Part shown: piece after piece, positions 20,525 to 26,708 of the stretch | How the letters are laid out: the number at the start of each line of letters is the position of its first letter | Position numbering within the stretch: the stretch's first letter is position 1 | DNA from: Candidatus Hydrogenedentota bacterium | Lineage (GTDB): Bacteria; UBA8481; J006 | Direction of reading: 5' to 3' | DNA length: 29,938 nt | NCBI GenBank assembly: GCA_003697085.1 | Contig: RFFU01000039.1 | Coordinates: 1 to 29,938, forward strand | Notes under the pieces: model-generated | The model's database searches: none | What the model was told of the DNA's origin: nothing | Seen by the model: only the letters and a program-made list of their open reading frames with translations | Translations under genes and position numbers: made by a program

Positions 20525-21372
20525 TTTCTCCTCCCCTTGAGAATCTGAGTGATCTCTTCCTCGACGTCGTCCACGGGCCGGCCCGTCACGGTCGCAATTT
20601 CGTGAACGATCAATTGCATCGAAGCCTCGAGAAGTCTCTTTTCACTCATCGAAAGTTCTCCTTCCGGGCCGCGTTTCCGGAGGTTTCTCGCGACCTTAGC
20701 CGTCTCAAGCATATCCCCGGATTTCAGTTTTTCCAGATATTGATTATAGCGAACCTTCCAATCCGATTCTTCCGCCGAAGGACGTTTTTTCAGTTCGTTG
20801 ATGATTTTCGGGATCTCCTTCTTCTTCACGATCGGTCTCATCCCTCGTTCATCCTGCTGATTGATGGGGATGTAAACGGTCAATTCCCCGTCACGAAAGT
20901 CGAGCGTGTAGTACCAGACCTTCTCTCCCATCACGTCGCGTTTCTCGAGCGAGCGGACCTTGCCGACGCCGTGAAAGGGATAGACAACGTAATCACCGAC
21001 CTTGAATCGAGCCGCGGAACGTGGAAGCGGCTTCGGTTTGGATTCCGTTCTCGGTTCCGAAACCGCCTTCCTTTTTCCGGTCCTAACCGAAGAATCCTCT
21101 TTTTTGAGTTGAGATTTTCGTTTGAGCCGCTCGACCGCTGCGCGTAACGCCGCTTTTCCCCGCGAGGCCCCCTTGACGGTCCTCGGGGAGGCTTTCTTCC
21201 GACCCGTTTGGGCCTTCTTCCCGATTTTCTTCTTGGTGGTTTTCTTTTTCTTTGCCGTAGTCGCTGGTTTCTTGGGTTTCTTCGAGGAAGATTTCTTTCG
21301 CGGGCGGGAGGAGGATACCTTGCGGATCTTTCCCGCGCTGATCTTCACTGATGATTTCTTTCGGGCTGCCAC
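20521..21372 (-). CDS. carD: CarD-family transcription regulator with histone-H1-like N-terminal tail
   Basis: CarD proteins bind the RNA polymerase beta subunit and stabilise open promoter complexes. Residues 121-283 are a full CarD module: ARFKVGDYVVYPFHGVGKV starts the RNAP-interacting domain, and the C-terminal helical DNA-binding part includes SDWKVRYNQYLEKLKSGD and the RNLRKRG patch. Before it lies a tail of 120 residues with 46 Lys or Arg and only 5 Asp or Glu, rich in Ser, Thr, Ala and Pro, resembling histone H1 tails. The GTG start at 21372 is well supported by GGGGAGGAG six bases upstream, so the tail should be translated. A candidate promoter lies upstream. It heads the carD-to-hemW run. 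Confidence 0.92.
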   Translation of the reverse strand: MAARKKSSVKISAGKIRKVSSSRPRKKSSSKKPKKPATTAKKKKTTKKKIGKKAQTGRKKASPRTVKGASRGKAALRAAVERLKRKSQLKKEDSSVRTGKRKAVSEPRTESKPKPLPRSAARFKVGDYVVYPFHGVGKVRSLEKRDVMGEKVWYYTLDFRDGELTVYIPINQQDERGMRPIVKKKEIPKIINELKKRPSAEESDWKVRYNQYLEKLKSGDMLETAKVARNLRKRGPEGELSMSEKRLLEASMQLIVHEIATVTGRPVDDVEEEITQILKGRRK

Positions 21373-21413
21373 GATTCACTCCTCCCCAACATCACCTGAA
21401 TTCCACTGAGCGG

Positions 21414-21442
21414 ATTCTGGGACGGGAGAAGGCGAAAGTCAA
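21414..21442 (-). promoter_or_regulatory. Candidate sigma-70 promoter for the carD operon
   Basis: On the minus strand TTGACT (21442-21437) and CAGAAT (21419-21414) are separated by 17 bases. TTGACT matches the -35 consensus at 5 of 6 positions; the -10 match is 4 of 6. The pair lies about 45 bases upstream of the carD GTG and its strong ribosome-binding site. It is the only gap over 100 bp between tlyA and ispD, as expected for the head of this transcription unit. Confidence 0.45.
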
Positions 21443-21511
21443 AAGAATTATTCCGTAACACTTGAAATATGAAGCCGGCGACCAACGAACGGGAAGGTGA
21501 ACTGAAGAACC

Positions 21512-22264
21512 TCACGAAGTGTTTTTCAGTAAGAAAAATTCCTCGAGATTGCCCTTTCTTCCCCGGATCCGGGAAGGAACGCGGGCGAGGTATTGCCACC
21601 CTTGAGATTTCACCCAATCATGGAAATCAGCGAGAATACGATCGCGAACCTTGGGATTCCGAACGATGCCTCCTTTTCCGACGTCCCGAGGTTTCCCTTC
21701 GAATTGGGGTTTGACGAGGCAAATAACCAACGCATTCCTGCGGAGCATTTCTCTGACGTTCGGGAGAACGAGCCGGAGCGAGATGAAAGAAAGATCGAGC
21801 GTGGCTCCGTCGAGCGTTGGGAGACGAGAAGGATCTAGGTTGCGAAGGTTGGTTCGTTCCAGCAAAACAACGCGCGGATCGGATCGAAGACGCGTATCCA
21901 ACAGACCGTAACCGACATCAACGGCGAAGACTCTTTCCACACCGTTGGCCAGTAGTGCTTGCGTAAATCCCCCCGTGGAGGACCCGGAATCAAGCCAAAG
22001 GCCGGAGAGGGAGTTTATGAGGCCGAAGTCCTCGAGTGCTCCCGATAATTTTTCTCCCCCTCGCCCCACCCAAGGAGACGTGGTCTTGACGGAGACGAGG
22101 GCTTCACGGGGGATGAGCGTTCCCGGTTTGAGGCGGGAGTTATCAAATCCCTCGATGGAGACTTTGCCGGCGAGAATGAGCGCTTGCGCCTTGGAACGCG
22201 ATTCCACGGCTCCGCGACGGACGAGGAGGGCGTCAAGACGTTCCTTGGGCGGCTGTTTTTTCAC
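21512..22264 (-). CDS. tlyA: TlyA-family rRNA 2'-O-methyltransferase
   Basis: Probable S-adenosylmethionine-dependent rRNA (cytidine-2'-O) methyltransferase. GTG at 22264 gives 250 residues and places the S4 RNA-binding domain (RLDALLVRRGAVESRSKAQAL, split here as residues about 8-28) at the N-terminus as usual. An FtsJ-like domain follows with WVGRGGEKL, the SAM loop LDSGSSTGGFT and VDVGYGLLDTRLR. ERTNLRNLD and ICLVKPQFE supply the expected catalytic basic and acidic residues. A longer open frame runs upstream into moaB but adds no conserved sequence. No clear Shine-Dalgarno sequence is seen. Some homologues have been called hemolysins; the methyltransferase role fits the motifs better. Confidence 0.9.
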   Translation of the reverse strand: MKKQPPKERLDALLVRRGAVESRSKAQALILAGKVSIEGFDNSRLKPGTLIPREALVSVKTTSPWVGRGGEKLSGALEDFGLINSLSGLWLDSGSSTGGFTQALLANGVERVFAVDVGYGLLDTRLRSDPRVVLLERTNLRNLDPSRLPTLDGATLDLSFISLRLVLPNVREMLRRNALVICLVKPQFEGKPRDVGKGGIVRNPKVRDRILADFHDWVKSQGWQYLARVPSRIRGRKGNLEEFFLLKNTS

Positions 22265-22295
22265 GGGACGGTCGCCATATTTCTCGGACCCGGGA

Positions 22296-22829
22296 TCAAA
22301 TTTCTTCCACGTGCTTGATGATATGAGATGCTTCCGGAAGAACGAGTTTTTCCAAAGCGAGGCGACAGGCCTTGGGGCTTCCGGGCAAGGCGAAGAGCAG
22401 GACGGGTTTGGGGCCCCGGAGAATTCCGGCGGTGGTACGGGAAAGCATACAGGCCGCCCCAACGTCTTCGTAGGAAAGAAGCATAAAGAGTGGAAGGAAG
22501 CCGGTGATTTCTTTTTGAAAGAGAGGACGGACGGTTTCGACCGTCAGATCGGAGGGCGAGAGTCCGGTCCCGCCGGTCGAGACAATAACCTGGACGCCGG
22601 GAAGGTCCGCTAGTTCTTCGATACCCTTCCGGATTTCCGGAGGGGCGTCCGGAACGAGACGAACGGAAAGAACCTTGTGGCCCGCGGCACGGATCATTTC
22701 CGCGATCATTTCTCCCGAGGAATCGCGGCGCCGGCCGGCGAATACCCCCGTGGAAATAACGAGAACACCGAAACCGACGGAGTCCGGAGCCTCTTTCTTG
22801 TGCCTTTGGGTGGTAGGGCCTTCCTCCAT
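22296..22829 (-). CDS. moaB: MoaB/Mog-family molybdopterin adenylyltransferase-like protein
   Basis: MoaB/Mog fold proteins act in molybdenum cofactor synthesis. The 177-residue form starting at ATG 22829 begins 18 residues before the conserved core. Motifs are FGVLVISTGVFAGRRRDSSG, the substrate loop VSTGGTGLSPSDLTVETVRP, and FALPGSPKACRLALEKLVLP near the end. The frame continues upstream for 27 more codons without conservation. It ends 31 bases before tlyA. No other Mo-cofactor gene is in the window, so an involvement in that pathway rests on the family alone. Confidence 0.85.
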   Translation of the reverse strand: MEEGPTTQRHKKEAPDSVGFGVLVISTGVFAGRRRDSSGEMIAEMIRAAGHKVLSVRLVPDAPPEIRKGIEELADLPGVQVIVSTGGTGLSPSDLTVETVRPLFQKEITGFLPLFMLLSYEDVGAACMLSRTTAGILRGPKPVLLFALPGSPKACRLALEKLVLPEASHIIKHVEEI

Positions 22830-22950
22830 CTTTCGTTGCCAGCCTCCGTAGCTTGTTGTGCGTGTTCCGTCGGAAGGGAAATCCTCGTGTCGTACGAGTC
22901 GAAAGAGCAAGCCTTTCGACTTCGTGACGGAAATTGTCCCTTGCGTGATA

Positions 22951-23032
22951 TGCGAGAGGCGGGATTCGAACCCGCATGCCCGAAGGCGCTGGATCCTAAG
23001 TCCAGTGCGTCTGCCAGTTCCGCCACTCTCGC
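22951..23032 (-). tRNA. tRNA-Leu (anticodon UAG)
   Basis: On the minus strand the gene reads from GCGAGAG (5' acceptor arm) to CTCTCGC plus discriminator A at 22951, a perfect 7-bp acceptor stem. The D arm is GCGGAACTGGCAGACGC. The anticodon stem-loop CTGGA-CTTAGGA-TCCAG carries TAG. A short class II variable arm with a TTCG loop follows, then the T arm GCGGG-TTCGAAT-CCCGC. CCA is not encoded. Length 82 bases. TAGAAT about 20 bases upstream could be the -10 element. Confidence 0.97.
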
Positions 23033-23190
23033 GCGATCGCCAGGGAAGATTCTATTCGATGATAAGGAAAAAAGCCAGCCGTCCTGGGAAGCGGGGGAAA
23101 GAATATCTGTTTTCGGATCGAGCCAGATTTTTCCGATTTTGGGAGACGGAAGCAATAATTAAACGGCGAAGAAAGAAGGACAAAGAAAGG

Positions 23191-23607
23191 TCAGTGGGGA
23201 GTCGAGAGAGCCGAGGAGGTTGCGCGGGAACGGGGGGTGGGAGGGGAGGAGAGATTCTTCGGGGGAAAGGGAAAAGCCGGCCGAACGTTCTTGACGAGTC
23301 GAAGGGAGGAAGAAGCGGAAGTGGCGGCGAAGAGACGCTGTTGAATCGGTGCGGTAGCGCGTCCCCGCGAGGTTTTACGAATACAATCGGCGAAGACGTA
23401 ACCGGCCGGGCGAAGTCGTCCTCGAACGTGGATGTTGTCTCCGACATCGAAATTTGCAAGGAGCATCTGGGCTCCGTTACCCCGCGCCTCGACGGCGATC
23501 GAATCGCCGGCGGGCGTTTCCAACGAGAAACGAATTCGTTTGCGACGCGGATCGTGACATTCCTCGAACGCGGAATTGATTCTTCCATCGAGCAACACAA
23601 GGTTCAT
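23191..23607 (-). CDS. SSB-like OB-fold protein
   Basis: The 138-residue protein starts MNLVLLDGRINSAF, matching the first strand of single-stranded DNA-binding proteins. It continues with IRFSLETPAGDSIAVEARG and VGDNIHVRGRLRPAGYVFAD, the later OB-fold strands. The OB part ends near residue 80; the rest is basic and Pro/Ser-rich without the acidic DDDIPF-type tip of housekeeping SSB. It is therefore probably an accessory SSB or PriB-like protein. The ATG at 23607 has an excellent AAGGAG nine bases upstream and overlaps the stop of the ComEA-like gene (ATGA). Role in DNA uptake or repair is inferred from that coupling. Confidence 0.65.
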   Translation of the reverse strand: MNLVLLDGRINSAFEECHDPRRKRIRFSLETPAGDSIAVEARGNGAQMLLANFDVGDNIHVRGRLRPAGYVFADCIRKTSRGRATAPIQQRLFAATSASSSLRLVKNVRPAFPFPPKNLSSPPTPRSRATSSALSTPH

Positions 23608-24764
23608 TTCTTTGGTCTCCTTTCAGTCTGAAAAGAATTGTTTCGCGCCGAAAGAGCACGGGATTGTTTCCGGGGTGCGGAGACGTCTTCTTCCCACGTG
23701 GTTTGATGCGTGCTTGTAGGGGCGGCCGGATCGCGAAAGGACCGAGGCTGGGAAATGCGGGGGCGTCTTCGCGGTGACCGCGACGGTATCGGTTCGGAGG
23801 GGGGGGCAGGGATTGGGGGGCAGAGAACAGCGTGTGACCTAATCAGTTCAAGGGTTTGCCTTCCGATTCCTGGAAGATGAGCGATTTCCTTCCAGGAACG
23901 ATATCCTTTCGGAGGACGGTTTTCGATAATCAGGCGGGCCCGCCCCGGACCGATCCCGGGAATTCTCAGAAGATCTTCTTCCCGTGCGGAATTCAAGACG
24001 ATGCGAGAATCGACACCACTCGAGAAAAGAGAGGAAGAACGAAGCGGAGAAGAGGATAGCCGATGAAATGTTCGAACTTGAGGATGAGTGCGGGGGGATT
24101 CCCGTTCATATTGGAATTGCCGAGAAGAAGGCGAACGACGGTTTTCTTGAAGTGTTGAATTCGTCCGGGAAGAGTGAATGCGACGGGGGGAACGAAATCG
24201 GGCGCGAAAGCGTTCAATGTCCAGGGACGTGATGAAGGGAACGCCCGGTCTTTTTGGGATACGGTCGATAAATAGTGCGGGGCGATTTGGAGGAGAAGGC
24301 ATCGCCGAGGTGTCATATTCGGTCGAAAGAGTTGCATTTCCGTTTCCAGCGTTTGGATATTGAGCAAAAGAGCGGGAACGTACCGTGGTGCGCGGCGTTG
24401 GGACGGGCGTGTCGAGAGAAGAAAGCATTGAGGAGGTGGGACGGAGGTTTTTCTCGATAAGGCGCTTTTGAAGATCAAATATTTGCGAGACCAAGAAAGT
24501 GTCATTTCGCGCTTGAATTCCTCCAACCGCTGAACCTATTCCGGGAGTTCGCCGATCTTGTTTCGAGGCCGGGCGCAGCGATGTACTCTTTGCCGGACGT
24601 TTTTCGGAAACGGCTTGAGTTTTCGATATTCCGGCGATAAAACGGCCTTTAGTGTGGTGACTTCCGTCAGCGCGTCCTCCTGGTATTGTGGAAAAGGAAC
24701 CGAAGCCGAAGAGGACGGCAAGGAGAAGAGAAACAGGAAGCATTTCGAGAACGTCGTTCATCAT
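23604..24764 (-). CDS. ComEA-like helix-hairpin-helix protein with long disordered linker
   Basis: The 386-residue product begins with a likely signal or anchor sequence (MLPVSLLLAVLFGFGSFS from residue 8). A low-complexity Ser/Arg/Pro-rich stretch of about 230 residues follows. A tandem helix-hairpin-helix domain lies at about 258-315: VLNSAREEDLLRIPGIGPGR, then RSWKEIAHLPGIGRQTLEL. This matches the DNA-binding domain of ComEA, the periplasmic DNA receptor of natural transformation. Another disordered tail closes the protein. Start ATG 24764 (or the next codon) lacks a Shine-Dalgarno sequence. No other competence gene is present. It is the first gene of the minus block; the coding strand flips just upstream. 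Function beyond DNA binding is inference. Confidence 0.7.
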   Translation of the reverse strand: MMNDVLEMLPVSLLLAVLFGFGSFSTIPGGRADGSHHTKGRFIAGISKTQAVSEKRPAKSTSLRPASKQDRRTPGIGSAVGGIQARNDTFLVSQIFDLQKRLIEKNLRPTSSMLSSLDTPVPTPRTTVRSRSFAQYPNAGNGNATLSTEYDTSAMPSPPNRPALFIDRIPKRPGVPFITSLDIERFRARFRSPRRIHSSRTNSTLQENRRSPSSRQFQYERESPRTHPQVRTFHRLSSSPLRSSSLFSSGVDSRIVLNSAREEDLLRIPGIGPGRARLIIENRPPKGYRSWKEIAHLPGIGRQTLELIRSHAVLCPPIPAPPSEPIPSRSPRRRPRISQPRSFRDPAAPTSTHQTTWEEDVSAPRKQSRALSARNNSFQTERRPKK

Positions 24765-24999
24765 GGTAAAGGAGAAGAAAGCAACGTCTGTGCCACTGTA
24801 ACGCGTGTATTTTCAATCAAAAGGAAATAGGTTCCGGTTCACAATCGCGACATATTTTTCAAAAGTGAAATGAGGAGGGAAGCGTTCGGAGAAGACGTAG
24901 GGAAACGAGTGGTCCGCTCATCGGAAATAGGATAGGATCAAGGGAAAGGTGACCGTAACGGGAGTCTCGCGGGAAGAGAAGGGTGGCGAGGAGGAAGCG

Positions 25000-25332
25000 A
25001 TGGGAAAGAAAAAGGTGAATTTGAATCAATTGATGCAGCAGGTTCACGCGGCGCAACAACAGGCGGAAAGGTTTAAGGAGAATTTGGAACAGACAGAATT
25101 TGAAGGAAGTGCCGGTGGGGGAGCGGTGAAAATAACGTTGACGGGGAATTACGATGTCCGAACCGTCAGGATCGATCCAGCGATCCTGGGGTCGGAAAAT
25201 GAAGCGGATGTTGAGCTGTTGGAGGATATGATCCGCGCGGCTTTGGAGGACGTTCTCGGGAAGATCGGAGACAGGATCAACGAATCAATGAAGCAAGCGA
25301 TGGGAGGGATCGGACTTCCGGGGTTGTTCTGA
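25000..25332 (+). CDS. ybaB: YbaB/EbfC family nucleoid-associated protein
   Basis: Small DNA-binding dimer that coats the nucleoid. From ATG 25000 it has 110 residues, typical of the family. An N-terminal helix (LNQLMQQVHAAQQQAERFKE) is followed by the GSAGGGAVKITLTGNYDV strand region and VELLEDMIRAALEDVLGKI, ending in a Gly-rich IGLPGLF. GAGGAGG directly upstream fixes the start; a frame opening at 24949 has no such support. It usually lies between dnaX and recR; neither is next to it here, so it is an orphan at the point where the coding strand changes. Confidence 0.93.
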   Translation: MGKKKVNLNQLMQQVHAAQQQAERFKENLEQTEFEGSAGGGAVKITLTGNYDVRTVRIDPAILGSENEADVELLEDMIRAALEDVLGKIGDRINESMKQAMGGIGLPGLF

Positions 25333-25348
25333 GAGGCGGCAGCCGACG

Positions 25349-25466
25349 CACGGAATTCGGGGAAGTAAGCGGAACACACGGAAGACACGGAAGACACGGA
25401 AGGGATAGGGAACCACGGAACACACGGAAAAACACGGAAAGAAAGAAAACCACGGAAGACACGGAA
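25349..25466. repeat. Degenerate tandem CACGGAA repeat array
   Basis: CACGGAA occurs at 25349, 25377, 25386, 25395, 25414, 25423, 25433, 25451 and 25460. The neighbouring copies are mostly 9 or 10 bases apart as GACACGGAA, ACCACGGAA or ACACACGGAA units, with A-rich spacers. There is no CRISPR-like constant spacer length. Similar short-unit arrays are, from memory, scattered in intergenic DNA of several uncultured phyla; their role is unknown. Confidence 0.85.
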
Positions 25467-25713
25467 CGACCAGGAAAAAAGTCAAAAGGCGAAAGGGGAC
25501 GAAAAATGTGGGGCGCAAATTCTCCAGTCCGCGGATGGCCGATCCGGTCTTTGAGGGTCAGAGAAGTTGCCCCCAATCGAGTTTACACCCGCGCACCGGT
25601 TCCGCCGAAAACGAGGCGGAGTTTCAGGGGAGAGCCGTTTTCAGGCAGGAGGTTGGAAACTCGGAAAGCCGACAGACGGAACAACGCGCGAAAAAATGTA
25701 AGAGATACGTCGA

Positions 25714-25732
25714 GGAAATTCCTTGAATTTCC
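25714..25732. promoter_or_regulatory. Operator-like perfect palindrome upstream of rpmH
   Basis: GGAAATTC-CTT-GAATTTCC is an 8-bp perfect inverted repeat with a 3-base centre, ending 15 bases before the proposed -35 element of the rpmH promoter. The size suits a dimeric repressor or activator site. I recognise no regulator. It has no T-run, so it is not a terminator. Confidence 0.4.
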
Positions 25733-25746
25733 AGGCGGAATAGTGC

Positions 25747-25775
25747 TTGTTTTCCGGAGAAAAGGCACGTAACAT
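25747..25775 (+). promoter_or_regulatory. Candidate sigma-70 promoter for rpmH-rnpA-yidD-yidC
   Basis: TTGTTT (25747-25752) and TAACAT (25770-25775) are separated by exactly 17 bases and lie about 50 bases upstream of the rpmH ATG. Both elements match the consensus at 4 of 6 positions. TATTAT at 25786-25791 is an alternative -10 but lacks a -35 partner. Confidence 0.45.
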
Positions 25776-25823
25776 AAAATCTCGTTATTATCGAACTTAT
25801 TGTAAAGGCAGGGAGTCGGAAGA

Positions 25824-25958
25824 ATGAAAAGGACGTTCCAGCCGCATAACACGCGTCGAAAGCGGACGCACGGATTCCGGAAACGGATGGCGAGTCCCTC
25901 CGGGCGGCGGGTGTTGGCGGCGAGGAGAAAGAAAGGGCGCCGGCGGCTGACGGTGTGA
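25824..25958 (+). CDS. rpmH: 50S ribosomal protein L34
   Basis: A 44-residue, highly basic protein beginning [18 protein letters not shown] and ending [11 protein letters not shown]. This is the complete and nearly universal L34 sequence pattern (TFQPxxxRRxRTHGFRxRM and GRxVLxxRRxKGR). The ATG at 25824 follows GGGAG and GGAAG in the leader. Its TGA overlaps the GTG start of rnpA, giving coupled translation. In many bacteria rpmH sits next to dnaA and oriC; here it is about 13 kb from dnaA. Confidence 0.97.
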   Translation: MKRTFQPHNTRRKRTHGFRKRMASPSGRRVLAARRKKGRRRLTV

Positions 25959-26311
25959 GCCATTCCGGCCGGCGCGGGCGCAGTCGTGTCCGTTTACGCG
26001 GCCTGAAGGGAAGGAATCGCATATTGCGATTGCTCCGGAGAACCCGCGGTGGTGCTCGGCAAGCGGTCCTTATTCCTTGGGAAGAGGGAGCCCGAGTTCG
26101 AAGTGCGGAGGTACTGATTATCACTTGCGGATTAAGACGCGCGGTTGATCGAAACCGTGTCCGCCGACGAGTTCGGGCCGCTTTGAGGGACCTTTTGAGG
26201 GCTGGTGACGTTGCACCGGGAGAAATTCTTATCCGCGTGGGGCAGGAAGAACTGGCTCTTCCCTTTCAGGTACTCCGGGAACGCCTGAGAAAACGACTCG
26301 AAGTTTTCTAA
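25955..26311 (+). CDS. rnpA: Ribonuclease P protein component
   Basis: Basic protein subunit that helps the RNase P RNA process tRNA 5' ends. It has 118 residues from GTG 25955, which overlaps the rpmH stop (GTGA). The family signature [15 protein letters not shown] (normally RNxxKRxxRE) is at about residues 70-84. It is preceded by the central strand [13 protein letters not shown], and GEILIRVG occurs near the end. The N-terminal 15 residues are Arg-rich. The usual Phe in the RxFxxV element is replaced by RNRILRLL, so conservation is modest, but position after rpmH makes the call firm. Confidence 0.92.
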   Translation: MSHSGRRGRSRVRLRGLKGRNRILRLLRRTRGGARQAVLIPWEEGARVRSAEVLIITCGLRRAVDRNRVRRRVRAALRDLLRAGDVAPGEILIRVGQEELALPFQVLRERLRKRLEVF

Positions 26312-26333
26312 ACCTGCCGGAGAGGCCGGCGAA

Positions 26334-26708
26334 TTGGGTACGACAGGACTGTGGAAAAGTGACCTTGGAATTCGGAGCGGGGGGACGAGATTCGCGGCGA
26401 CGGATTCTAGGGGTTTTCGAAACGCAGAAGATGACGAGAGAGACGGGATTTCATTCCCGGTCCGCCTTGTTCTGATTCCTCTCCTTGTATACCGGCGCGT
26501 GCTTTCTCCTCTATTACCTCCGACTTGTCGTTTTTACCCCAGCTGTAGCGCATACGCGGAAACGGCGATTCGCAGACACGGAATTCTCCTTGGTCTGGCG
26601 CTTACCGTGAAGCGACTCTTCAAGTGTCACCCCTTGCATCCCGGCGGGGTGGATCCCGTTCCGCCGCGGAGAGATCAGAAGACGTCCAAAGAGGGGCTTC
26701 GACGGTGA
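26334..26708 (+). CDS. yidD: Membrane protein insertion efficiency factor YidD
   Basis: Small membrane-associated protein that assists YidC-dependent insertion. The core is a hydrophobic stretch ([20 protein letters not shown]), [19 protein letters not shown], then [19 protein letters not shown], the full family motif. The only usable start in frame is TTG 26334, with GGAGAGG eight bases upstream. This gives 124 residues, including about 45 before the usual N-terminus, an unusual polar extension. A non-standard start nearer the core cannot be excluded. The stop overlaps the yidC GTG. Confidence 0.9.
   Translation: MGTTGLWKSDLGIRSGGTRFAATDSRGFRNAEDDERDGISFPVRLVLIPLLVYRRVLSPLLPPTCRFYPSCSAYAETAIRRHGILLGLALTVKRLFKCHPLHPGGVDPVPPRRDQKTSKEGLRR

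Larger units (their letters stand above)
25333..25823. other. 491-bp gap between ybaB and rpmH
   Basis: It holds the CACGGAA repeat array (to 25466), a TCCGCC-GAAAACGA-GGCGGA hairpin at 25601-25620, a perfect GGAAATTC/GAATTTCC palindrome at 25714-25732 and a candidate rpmH promoter. An 88-codon plus frame at 25506-25772 shows no family resemblance. It runs into the predicted promoter, so I do not call it a gene. No RNA gene is recognised. Confidence 0.5.

Noticed and set aside
22706-23155. 149-codon minus frame spanning the tRNA-Leu gene
   Set aside because: It contains VAELADALDLGSSAFGHAGS, the familiar false translation of a tRNA-Leu gene.
25349-25466. CACGGAA array as a CRISPR
   Set aside because: Units are 9-10 bases with no constant-length unique spacers and no cas genes nearby.
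25506-25772. 88-codon plus frame between ybaB and rpmH
   Set aside because: No family motif, and it runs through the predicted rpmH promoter and palindrome.
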